A DNA stretch of 64,000 nt from the NCBI GenBank assembly GCA_036320915.1, contig JAXBDG010000022.1:186001-250000 (forward strand), given 5' to 3'. The position numbers and the translations under genes were made by a program. A model generated the notes under the pieces. It was given only the letters and a program-made list of their open reading frames with translations. It searched no databases and was not told the DNA's origin. Source of the stretch: Linnemannia elongata (lineage: Eukaryota > Mortierellomycota > Mortierellomycetes > Mortierellales > Mortierellaceae). Positions 31,667 to 42,051 of this stretch are shown one piece after another; position 1 is the stretch's first letter, and each line of letters opens with the position of its first letter.

Positions 31667-33966
31667 ATGTCCTTTTCAAAAGACCATAGGGGAAAAGACG
31701 CTAAAGCAAGCAGTCGCCCAAATAACAACAACAACAACAAACCCTACTCCAGCTCTTCATCCTCCAGCTCACGAACAAAATCCTCCTCCTCCTCTTCCTC
31801 CTCTACATCCACGAGAACCCCTTACCACCCCCGCAGACGACCCCAAACCCAGCCTCAACGCATCCTCATCGTCGGCGGCAATATCCACGGCCTCATACTC
31901 GCTATCCTGCTCCAACGCCTCCGTATCGATTACCTCATCCTCGAACGGGCCTGTGAGTACGGAGGGTCACCCTATGGGATCGTTCTCGGCTCGTTCGCCG
32001 TCAATTTGCTTGAGATGCTCGGATTGGTCGACACTGTCAAGTCGCAGTCGACAGAGGTCCACCGGATGAAGATCTGGCGAGAGAATGGAAACATTCAGGC
32101 CGAGACCGATTTCTCGGGCGCCGCGGATCGATACTCGCATAACGGCATTGCGATCGCAGGAAAGGTGTTACAGGATATCTTGAGAGCACAAATCCCTGGG
32201 GACAAGATCTTGATGGGGAAGGAGGTCAAAGGGTATGTGCAAGATGAGTTTGAGGTCAGGGCTTCCTGTCAGGATGGGGATGTCTATTGGGGGACCATGT
32301 TGGTTGGGTGTGATGGGATGAATAGCACGATTCGGAGACTGTTGTATCAGGAACAGGCAGATAGGTTGTCAGTTGAGGATAGAAGGCAGGATCGAAGGAC
32401 ATGTAGTGTGATGGGTGTGACGAGGGTTCTGGACGATGTTACTTACATGGACCCGGATGCCATGCAGGATGTCCTTCAGATGGACCATATCAACACCCAA
32501 GTCATCCTTGGTCAAGCAGAGCCCTATGCTGTACGTCCTCATTCTTCAATTGCTCATCGAATCGTCATTTTCCTCATTCATCATGCTTTTACATGTTCTC
32601 ACAATCTTTTCTTTGTTCAACTGACATGCCATTTAGTGCTGGATGGTGCCGATGCCAGTGGAGCGCAGGATAAGCTGGATGATCACCTACCACCGGCCTG
32701 AGGACGAACCAGCAACACATCCTGACGAACTGGAGCCAGACTCAATGGATCGACCCAATGTCGAGCAAGAGTTTGTCAACAAAGTCAGGCAAGTGAGCAA
32801 ACAAAACAAACACCAGAACAACAACCAATCGAAAAAAGGGTGAACAGTAAGATGCTAAACGAGAGCACACTAAGGCTGAAGTTGGAAAGATCTGCTAATT
32901 GAGCAGTTTTTCCTGTTCTTTGGCCAGTGTCCGATCGGCGTGCATGATCAGGATAGTAACATCGCTTTGCTTTTTTTTTTTTTTTTTTTTTTTTGTTGGA
33001 TCTTTTTTTAGGGACTACTACTGTCCTTATGGCGGTGGATCATTGGGTCAGCTCTTGGACCGTAGCGACCCAGAGGAGATATATCGAGTTTCGAGTGACA
33101 GGCGGGCGTATGACATGTGGTATAGCGGTCGTGTTGTCCTTGGAGGTGATGGTAAGTTGTTTCCTTTGCTTTTATTTCGCGCTGACTCGTGCATAATTGG
33201 ATCCATAGGTAGCCGCTTCTCACACTTGCTGACCATGAAACGTTTATTTTTCTATTCAATTTCGATGTTACCTTCTAGCATGCCACAAGGTAACCTGCAG
33301 AAAAAAATAAGCTCATTATTATTCGCGTTTAGATTGACTAGGCAGCTCATTGACACCTATTCTTCTCATGTCCTTTTCAATTTTGCCTTGAACTCACTTT
33401 CACAGCTTGTACCAGGAGCGGGTCAAGGGTAGGAACCATACACATACATACTGACAGTTAAAAGGGTGAATTGATGACACACTCGTTCCTACTTGAATCT
33501 AACGACGACAAAAACCTGTTAAAACGATAATAGAGCAATGCAGGCGATGCTGGATGCATGCTCACTGGCGCCACTAATCCAACACGCGTTAGTAACAAGC
33601 GGTAATACATCAGGAGCCGAACAACTACAACACATCACCATTGCCTTAGAATCTTACTACCGCGAACGGTACGAGATTGCAAGGACAGCTGTTGAAGGGT
33701 CTGCAGATCTGAGTCGATTAATGGTGCTTCATTTCGCACATGAACCTGCCAGTCTTGCGTTCCTTCAGGATCCGAACCACCCAGTGATGTTTTCTCCGAG
33801 TGGACAGCCGATCTTGTTTATGGCGCCCCCGAATATTGATCTGGAGTTTGATTTCTTCCCGGAGTGGTTGCAGCGATATGCGGAGGGGATGAGTCAGTTT
33901 GGGGCTGGGGTGCATGGAGAAGAAGAAGAGGACCTTAGTGATGACGAGGACATCTTTCTGCATTGA
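31667..33966 (+). CDS. FAD-dependent monooxygenase A (PHBH fold) with poly-Ser N-terminal extension
   Basis: Six exons: 31667..32530, 32637..32788, 33012..33151, 33279..33289, 33406..33428 and 33534..33966, 540 residues. Residues 1-64 are Asn/Ser runs and Arg-rich sequence without counterpart in the neighbours. The Rossmann fold starts RILIVGGNIHGLILA; in the GxGxxG pattern the second Gly is Asn (G-G-N-I-H-G, 70-75). Next are ILERACEYGGSPYGI, the DG motif region LVGCDGMNSTIRR, and the second FAD motif GGDACHKLVPGAGQGAMQAML. Tetrapeptide ACHK comes from an 11-nt exon and LVPGAGQG from a 23-nt exon. Intron 2 starts with GC (AG|GCAAGT), the only site that keeps the frame. Class A flavoprotein monooxygenases hydroxylate aromatic or lipophilic substrates with NAD(P)H; the substrate is unknown. 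The acidic C terminus reads EEEEDLSDDED. AATAAA at 34009. Confidence 0.88.
32789..33011 (+). other. GC-AG intron in monooxygenase A
   Basis: The donor reads GTCAG|GCAAGT, the standard form of GC donors. A nearby GTGAGC at 32793 would end in phase 0 and force the next exon into a wrong frame. The acceptor follows a run of about 24 T and reads TTTTTTTAG. Confidence 0.75.
33279..33289 (+). other. 11-nt microexon of monooxygenase A
   Basis: Flanked by TTCTAG and GTAACC. With the G left by the preceding exon it encodes Ala-Cys-His-Lys, completing the GDACHK FAD motif. The matching exon in monooxygenase B is at 37379-37389. Confidence 0.88.
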
Positions 33967-34266
33967 AAGTACTCTGACAAAGCAAGGAGGAGGAGGGGAG
34001 GAGATGCGAATAAAAATGTGCCACCAATATTATTCCTCTGTCAAATAATACGCCGTTGAATTATTATTTTTTGATGTTCGAGTCATCCCACGCCCCGTCG
34101 TTGCATCGCTCATTTTAGTCTCCATCAACTCTTTCCTCATTACCACTTGAACACACGCACACTCACAATCATTCACACAACACATCGACATTAAACCATA
34201 TTGCACAACACTATCTACACACCCTCACTCTACACCCTCCACTCAACAACGCCCATCAAAAGTATC
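33967..34266. other. Short spacer between monooxygenases A and B
   Basis: Holds AATAAA (34009-34014) for gene A and the CA-rich leader of gene B. No further gene. Confidence 0.6.
34009..34014 (+). terminator. Polyadenylation signal of monooxygenase A
   Basis: AATAAA 43 bases after the stop codon. Confidence 0.6.
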
Positions 34267-35287
34267 ATGGACCCAGTCATAATCGTAGGCGCAGGACTAG
34301 GCGGCCTCCTCTTAGCCCTCCTCCTCGAAACCCCGCCACCTCCCCCTTCCATCTCTATCTCTGCTACTACTGCTACTACTACTACTACCCCTGCAATCCC
34401 ATACACAATTTTAGAACGCTCCACCGAACGCAAATGGCCCCTCGAAGGTGGGGGTGTCATCTTCCTCTCCCCGCAGATCCAGCCACTCCTGGCAAGACTC
34501 GGGATCTTGGATGATTTGCGGAAGATCTCTCGGCCTGTTGCTGCGCTTACCGTCTACGAACGCCACCAGTATGCCAAGGCTGCGTCGCGTGCAGCGTCGG
34601 CGTCGTCGGGGTCTGGGGCTGCGGGGTTGGGATCGGAGCCCAAGGAGTCGAGTTTTGATGGTGACGATGATGACGCGTCGTTTCTGAAGACCAGGTACGC
34701 GGCTGGCGCATTCAAGAAGGTCGACTGTGGGTATTATTTTTACTGGTGACCAAAGTGACTGGTGACTGGGGAGGATATTGAGCGGACTAAGCTACCACAG
34801 AGGAGTACTAGGTGCTTTTCCTCTGAAAGCTTTAAAGAAGCATCCGTCCACATGTCTCGGACATGATGAGGCATTTTGGGAAGATAGAGATAGATATGGG
34901 AACTATTGGCGTATGGCCTATCTGGGGTGTGAAGCAATGCGAGGAATTTGAAGAGTATAACATGTAGGAGGTACCATGTCGGATACAGATATTTCGTATC
35001 TTTGGGAACGTATGAGCGAAAGTAGACAAGAAGGAAAAGGAAAGGAAAGACAATAGGAAAGAAGAGGAGAAAGAAGCATGGGCGGACAACGAAGAGTGAA
35101 AAGAGAGAAAGAGGAAAAAGGAGTAGCCGGTGTAGGATTGGGGATTGAAAAGTGTTCAAGGCCCGTCCAGACCTGTCAAAAGTCAGAGGAGCAACAATGT
35201 CAGTGGGTTCCGAGCACCTAGTAGCTGTAGGGTACATAGTTCTGCTGTGGTACTTAAATGGGTAGTTTCAATCAATTTTCTGTGCGG

Positions 35288-35321
<34 letters not shown>

Positions 35322-37845
35322 GAGAGAAAATGACAGAGAGAGACAGAGAAAGAAAGAGTACCCGAGCAAAGGAGCAAAGCAAAGGGCATATGCAAGCCAG
35401 AATTGCGGACAAACTTCGCTCACTCACTCACATCTAATACGGTTTCTATTCTTTGTTGTGGTTTTTGCTTGTGCTTGTTCTGTTCCTGTGTACATACACT
35501 TGCATACAAATACCCAACGCCCAACAATATACTCTATCGCATCTGGCCCTCACAGATACGAGTATGACACGCTGGCGATTTCGAGACCCGAACTGTACAA
35601 CTTTTTGGTCGATCGGATTCCGGAGGAAAAGCTCGTGCTGGGGAAACAGGTCCAAGAACTGGTTTTCCAAGACATTGCTCATGACGGAACAAGGAGCGCA
35701 GCGCCAGTGCTAGTGCCAGTTCCAGGTACTGGAGACAGCAACAGGAGCAGTGGGAGCACTGGTAGGGGCACGGAAGCGGAAGTGGAGGAGGTGCAAGCAG
35801 ATGGGGTAGGAGCGGAACGAGGAGGAACAATTATGACCATGATGCCTCTTATGGACAACCACAGCGGAAGTACCACTCATGCTTCCAATATTGCTTCTGC
35901 AACAGCTGTGGTGTGTACGGACGGATCGCGGTATGAGGGGATCATTGTTGGGGCGGATGGTGCGTATAGTACGGTCCGATTGAGTCTCTACCGACATTTG
36001 AGGGAGCGAGGGCTTTCGATGAGTGCTGCTGCGGACAAAGAGGGTAATGAAGGGATTCACCATGGACCGATGCGGGCCCAGTTTCGGGTACTTGTCGGGC
36101 AGACTCGAGAACTAGACCCAGCTCGATTCGAGCTATTGAAGTACGAATATTCGGATGTACGCGTTTTGGTTTCCCCGGAAGGGGCCCATCCTTTTGCTGT
36201 AAGTAACGGAGGATGCTTATATGAATAATTGTTGTGTTACTAGAAAAAAGAGAAAAAAGATCGATCGATCTTTGACGTTCTTAAAAAAAGGGGAAGGGAC
36301 AGGAAGGGGCTAAATTGCTGATTGTCATTTCTCTTTGTGTTCAGGCATGCGTGTGCGCATTGTTCATTTTCATTCCCACGCGATCACTCGTTATTAACAC
36401 AAACCACTTTTATTCTTTTACTTTTTTTTTCCCGGGACAAAACAAAACAAAACAAAAAAAAATAGTTTTGGTGTGTCCCGATGACTGGAAACAGGATCTG
36501 TTGGATGCTCGAAGAAAAACTGGCTGAGGAACAGATCTGTCCCGAGATTGAGGATTTCACCCAGGACCAACAGGCGATTTCCCAACTCTGCGAATCTGTC
36601 CGATCAATCCCCAGTGCCTGCGGCAAAGGGTTGACGGTGGGAGAGATTATCCTGGACTCGACACCCAAGGGAACTACCATGTTACTCTCACGCGAGGAGG
36701 GCTACGTTTCAACCTGGACACATGGCAATGTTGCTCTCATGGGTGATGGTAAGTCGTTTTTTTTCCTTTTTTCCCAAGCCGCTACTGTACAAGAAACCAG
36801 TTTGTAATTTGCTTTATGCCTCGAAAGTTGCTGGGGTAGTTGGACTGATAGTTGGAGGGGTAGAAGAGCAAGAGGCGGAGCAGGGGAGAATAGGAAGTGC
36901 CGTTTGGTGTCCAGTTTTTACGGAAGCATCGTTTATGGAGATCGGAATGATGAGGGAGCAAAAGGAAGGAGATTTTCGTATTTGGCCGCGATGGACCCCA
37001 GACCTTTGTTGCCCTTCTCTTGCTGTTGCCTATCTACTTTGTTAGCCTTGTCTGTTTGTTTGCCTTTGTTGCATGTTTGATGATGAAAGTTGAAGTGGAA
37101 GTTGAACTGTAAAGAGACAGACAAAGAAGAAGAGAAGAGAGAACCCAGAAATGCAATCTTCATTTTGAATGTCCTTTCATGGGCCATCTCTGTTTCTCTA
37201 TCTTTCAGATCTCGTCAATCTTTTTTTGCTATTATTATTCTTTCTTAATGCTATTCAACCTCTCGCGCTCTTGCATTAACACTAATACCATTGGGCTTTT
37301 CTTTCTCTCTTACTCTCTCTCTCACTCTCTTTTTTTTAAAAATGGTTCCGACAATACTTTTGCGTCGTCATTGAATAGCTTGCCACAAGGTAATAATGAG
37401 CTATCTCTCTCTTTCTCTGTCAACTCACGTCTGTCTGTCTGTTATATCTGTCTGTCCGAGTTCCTCCTCCGTCCCACGGCTCTGAAAATGACTCTGGGCT
37501 ACCTTGTAATAGCTTTACTTGGCATAGCTGGGTTACCATGGCTGCAAGAGACAAGGGAAGGGGAAAGGGACTTTGTTTGATCCTTCCGGCGGATCTATTT
37601 TCATTCGATCCCGAACCCATATGTCATTCTCTCTCACTCTCTCTTGCATCGCATTCAAAATTCAATTATGAGATGAATGAGGACCTACATACATGACTAT
37701 ACCTGATTCGAACTCGAAACCAAACCGCCATGCCGGCTCTCAGGAACACACACACACTCACACTCACACAACTCTTCCCACACCCCTCCTCATCTTCTCT
37801 TTCGGTTTTGGAACCGCCACACACAGACACAGACACATATATACT

Positions 37846-37878
<33 letters not shown>

Positions 37879-38442
37879 AACGCCCTTGTACAGTAGTACA
37901 TGTCATATTAATACTCTCTCCTCGTATACGTGTTTGAATAGGCGCTCCCGTATACAGGTCAGCCGATACTTCAAGCTGGCAAGGATGCAGTCAAGCTGGC
38001 CAATGTCCTGTACGCCCACAGCCTGGATGCTTCTCCCTCCCTGGCCTGTTCTCCGCCGCTGCCCTCCTCCTTTAATTCGACTACCGGTTCTGAGAGTACA
38101 TTTGAGGCGGTGGACCCATCTATGGCCATTTCTTCTTCTGGTCCTTCCTCTGCTGCTGCTGGTGCTGCTTCTGGTTGTTCTCACGAGACAAGCGGAGGGA
38201 GAGGCAACGAGATGAGGAGAAGTATTGGAGAGAGACTCCGCTCGTATGAAGCAGAGCGCGGAGCGGAAGCTGAGCACGCGGTCAGGCGAGCTGGTTTGGT
38301 TTCGAGACTGCTGCTGTCTTTCCCTTTGCTGAGTTCATTTGAGGTCCGCGATCCTGAATCTTCCTTTGAGGATGAGCAGGAAGGGAAGATGAGGAAGGAG
38401 AGAGTGTTGCACGAGTTGTTTGCTGGCACTGCAGGATTGTGA
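34267..38442 (+). CDS. FAD-dependent monooxygenase B (PHBH fold)
   Basis: Five exons: 34267..34694, 35556..36198, 36466..36748, 37379..37389 and 37942..38442, 621 residues. The dinucleotide motif is intact (VIIVGAGLGG, Gly8-10-13) but is followed by a Pro/Ser/Thr insert before YTILERS. Exon 2 carries YEYDTLAISRPELYNFLVD, a low-complexity insert, and the DG motif IIVGADGAYSTVR. The second FAD motif reads LMGDACHKALPYTGQPILQA, with ACHK from an 11-nt exon; the usual GQG is GQP here. The C terminus (about 470-621) is Ser/Ala-rich with a predicted helix (MRRSIGERLRSYEAERGAE). Introns are long for the window (861, 267, 630 and 552 bases) and hold A30, CT and CA repeats. The start ATG at 34267 places the Rossmann fold at the N terminus. 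Same family and orientation as its neighbours; substrate unknown. Confidence 0.87.
35289..35318 (+). repeat. A30 homopolymer in intron 1 of monooxygenase B
   Basis: An uninterrupted run of about 30 A inside the 861-base intron. Confidence 0.85.
37379..37389 (+). other. 11-nt microexon of monooxygenase B
   Basis: Flanked by GAATAG and GTAATA. With the G left by exon 3 it encodes Ala-Cys-His-Lys in the same phase as the microexon of monooxygenase A. Confidence 0.87.
37842..37876 (+). repeat. (CA)n microsatellite
   Basis: A CA repeat inside the last intron of monooxygenase B. Confidence 0.85.
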
Positions 38443-41400
38443 GAGGGGAGGGAGAGAGAGGGCGTAGAACGGTTATGGAGGGAGGAAGAAAGGAATGAAG
38501 GGAGGGAGGGGGGAGAATGTAGAGTAGGTTGTAAGGTTGATGACCGAGAGACTTGATTAAAAAAAAAGACGTGGACACGTTTTGGCACGTTGGCATGCTG
38601 ACAAGACAAGGCATGCCAAAGTTGGATTTATTCTTTTTTGTCGTTTGGGTGTTCGAGTACATGCCCTCAATTTTCGATTCTTCTTTTTTTTTGTGTTCGC
38701 GAGCTTGCTTTATTATTTGTTTCTTCTTGTGCGTGTGAGTTGTCTTGGATGGACATGGGGGAATGGGCGGCGGTAAACAGGTACTCATGCGTGCCCCGCT
38801 CACCTGCACTTTTTTATGTTGGTGTCTCGTTTCCTATATTCCTTACTACAGCAGTCTAGGAAAGGCGGTTAGGTGACTTTTGACTAGCTAGACTACAGCC
38901 TTCGTCAGTCTCGACTCTGTAGACAACGAATAACAACAAACAACAACAAAGGGATGATATGGACGGTTTAAGGGGGCTTTTGGCCGCGGCTAGTTGAACT
39001 CTTTTTCTAATATCCTCTTCCTTTTTCAATTGGTTTAAACCCAACTTCGTCAGAGGAGATAAACAAAGGGGGAGGGGGGGGGAGGAGGATAAGGAGGATC
39101 ACGCAAAAAAAAACTTTCTCTAAAAGACAAAAGGGCGAATCGTTTTTGTTCAGATACAGAGAGCTCGGTATTGGGAAGAGAAAAGTTTTTTTCTTTAATT
39201 GATAATTGACGATTGAATGGCCATGTTTCTGACCAGGTATTTTTCTATCCATTGTTCGTTCATTTTCGTTTATCCATTCGTTCATTCGTTGTTAACGGGC
39301 CGTTTGTTATTCGTTTGTTCTTGTGCAACCATTGGGCTGGCATGATAACGACCGAACGGGGGAGGGAGAAAGAGGCGGGGGGTGATGGCACTGAGTCAGG
39401 ATAACGACTCCCTTTTTTTTTTCTTCTTGTTCTTCTACTCTCTATCTCGCCTTCCCACCCTAGCACACCCCTCGCTTTCATGATCCTCCGAGAAGTTTGG
39501 CAAAATGGATCATCAGGGTATATGGACAAATTGTATAGCCCTGGCCTTGTCCTCCTCAGACTGAGGGAATTTGGTGAAGTTAGCAGGTGAGTGGGTGGGT
39601 GAGGTGGGGAGAGGGAAGAGGATGAAACGGGGATCGAATTACCCAGATGCCAGATCTTTCTTTTGCCTTTCCATTCCTTACATGTTTTGCAGTTTGCTGG
39701 TGTCAACGAGGCGGGCTGTCGAGTCGAGTTACAGGAATATGATGTGCATAGATCCGTGTGTGAGTGTGCGTATAGTAAATCGGGGATGAAGGGAGGATGG
39801 AAGAGGGGTATTTCGTCACGATGTCTTGCTTGATCCTCGGGGGTGATTGGTCACCGTAACAAAAAAAAAAAACCTGAACCCCTCAGAATTGAAACGATTC
39901 CCTTTGAACCATTGAAGACTGAGCAACGCATAAAGTAGTAGAGACAATCGAGAGTGGTAACTGGACAAGCTGGGTGGTCAAATACAGCCTAGTAGTTGTG
40001 GTAGGAGCATATGTAAGTAAATGCTGGCGCGGGTACTGGGGATTTAGAGCGAGTGAGTGAGAGAGGAAGTGAGAAGGTAGCAGCAAGAGGTCTGGGGTGG
40101 AATTGAAAGCCAACTTGAGAACAATAAACGGAACAAGTTAAACTGGAGCGACATAACTCATAGTTCTGCACTGAAAAAAAAAAAAAAAAAAGCAACAACT
40201 CTCGCAGAACTGAAAGAAAATAGTAAACTGCATGAGGTAGTTGAGGTGGAGAAAGCTGTTTATGAAAAGTTGGTTTTTTTAGACCCTCAAGTGGGACCTC
40301 GTAACCTATGGCATACAATTGAAAATGCCTGGAATGCCTCCTTTTGGTCGTTTCTTTGTTGTTGTTGTTGTTGTTGTTGTTGTCAATTTTTTTTTTTTCA
40401 ATGGTTCATCTGAGTTTGCAATGGTAAACAAAAGAAAAGAAAAAAAAAGCGGAAAATGGGCAATGGGTATAAGAGGACATTCAACAAAAGGGGGACATGC
40501 ATGCCTGCCCATCCGTCCATGGGTTGTGTAGGGTGTTGTTCCGTCCATCAATCGTCATTGTGCTCAGTTGTTGAAAGGACTACCATATGGCTTGTAACTC
40601 TTGTAACCCAGTTGAAGGGTTGGATTGGGTAGATTTTTTTTTCTTTGCGCCCTTCATACCTCTTCCCATTGCTATTACCTTTTTTCAGGGAAAAACTGTA
40701 AGTAAGATGGAATGGCAAAAGCAAAAGCAAGTATGGCCGAGCAGTACTCCCATTTCAAACACATGAGCATAAGAAGAAGAAAAAAACAGCCAACCATGAA
40801 CCGCCCCTGCCTGTATGTTCGGTCTGTCCCTGCGCTGGACATTTATGTTATCCGAAGAGAGTTAAGAGTACCTTCTCTTCCCCCATGTGTCGATGCCGGG
40901 TCTGATGTTATTTAGGATGTGTGTTACCATCTGGCGTTTTCTTTTCGTCCTCGTCGCCATGAAGTGACAAAATGGACGCCACACTCTCTCTCTTTCTTTC
41001 AGCCTGTCCCTGCCTGCCCTGCTTGTCCTCGTCCTTTGTCCTTTGTCGGCCTGTCAATCAAACCGGCCAAGAGGTTTAACCCATTTTCTAATGCAGTTGT
41101 ACAACAAACAATAATGACAGCGAGATTGACAAAAACAATGACAGATAACAAAGGAAGAATGTGTTGGGAATTGAACAACAAGGAACCCGATCGAAAGAAG
41201 GGAAGGAAGAAAAGGCCAAGCATTGCATCGAGGAGAATATTACTTTTTTTTTTTTTTTTTTTTTTGAGTGGGGTAAAAATGGAATATCGGATGAATGGTG
41301 AGTATGTATGAAGAGTAGCAGTGCTGAAGAGGGAAGGAATAACGGCCGCCTGACCGTTGGGACATACCTATTTTAAGTTCATTCATTCACTTTTAATATA

Positions 41401-42051
41401 ATAATTATTGAATGCAGTGTATGAGTCCGGAGAAAAATGGCTCTGAGGTAAGGGTAGGGTTGTCAGGTCAAATTCAGTCAGTCATCCATTCAGCGAGAGC
41501 GAGAGAGAGAGGGAGAGAAAGGAGAGACCTGCAGTGCGGCCAACAACATATAAAGAGTAGCTGAAGACAAGAGAGAGAAAGATCTCCCAACCATTCTCTT
41601 CCTTTTTCTTTTCTTGATCATTCCCTTTTCTTTTTACCTTTTCATAACCACCAGCATCACTCTCTCACTTTTTTTTGCATTCATCGTTTTTGTACCTCCT
41701 TCATTCCACCTCACGACATCTCATTACTTTCTACTTCCTAGGATTCACTTTCACTGATCTACTTGTCAATTATTTACATTTTTCTTTAATTGAACGTGTT
41801 ACACCTTTGCCCTCTTTTCTCTCGTTCTCTTTCTCTCTCTTTTCTTGAACTTTCATCTTCCCCGATACGATCCTATCCCCCCGATCCATCCACACACATT
41901 CATTTCAAAATTCACATACACTCGCACACACCATCCATATTTTCATTTATCTCTCTCTCACTCTCTCTTTCACTCACACATACACACACTCCTTCCTCCT
42001 TCTCTATTATCCCCCTCACCACCACCAACACACACACATACACACACACAA
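38443..42051. other. 3.6-kb intergenic stretch; no gene seen
   Basis: The longest gene-free stretch of the window. It contains a small inverted repeat TTGGCATGC/GCATGCCAA (38590-38619), G-rich (39066-39082) and A/T runs, a (TTG)n repeat (about 40357-40383), T20 near 41244-41263, and the promoter of monooxygenase C with TATAAA at 41549-41554 followed by CT-rich leader sequence. Open frames on both strands are short and of low complexity. Confidence 0.5.
41549..41554 (+). promoter_or_regulatory. TATA box of monooxygenase C
   Basis: CATATAAAGAG about 500 bases before the ATG, followed by a pyrimidine-rich leader (41590-41990). Assignment is by position. Confidence 0.5.

Noticed and set aside
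33538..33966. Separate 142-residue gene starting MQAMLDAC
   Set aside because: It is the last exon of monooxygenase A: the upstream AG acceptor and GQGAMQAM continuity show it is not an independent gene.
34740..35237. 165-residue minus-strand frame
   Set aside because: Lies in the first intron of monooxygenase B, rich in Phe/Leu from purine-rich DNA, with no family features.
37500..37545. Alternative exon for monooxygenase B after the microexon
   Set aside because: Candidates near 37509-37545 give LGYHGCKR or similar, unlike the family; exon 37942 on gives ALPYTGQPILQAGKDAVKLANVLY-type sequence that fits.
38590..38619. TTGGCATGC/GCATGCCAA hairpin as terminator or binding site
   Set aside because: Nine-bp arms at 150 bases after the monooxygenase B stop; fungal Pol II genes do not use hairpin terminators and no second copy was seen.
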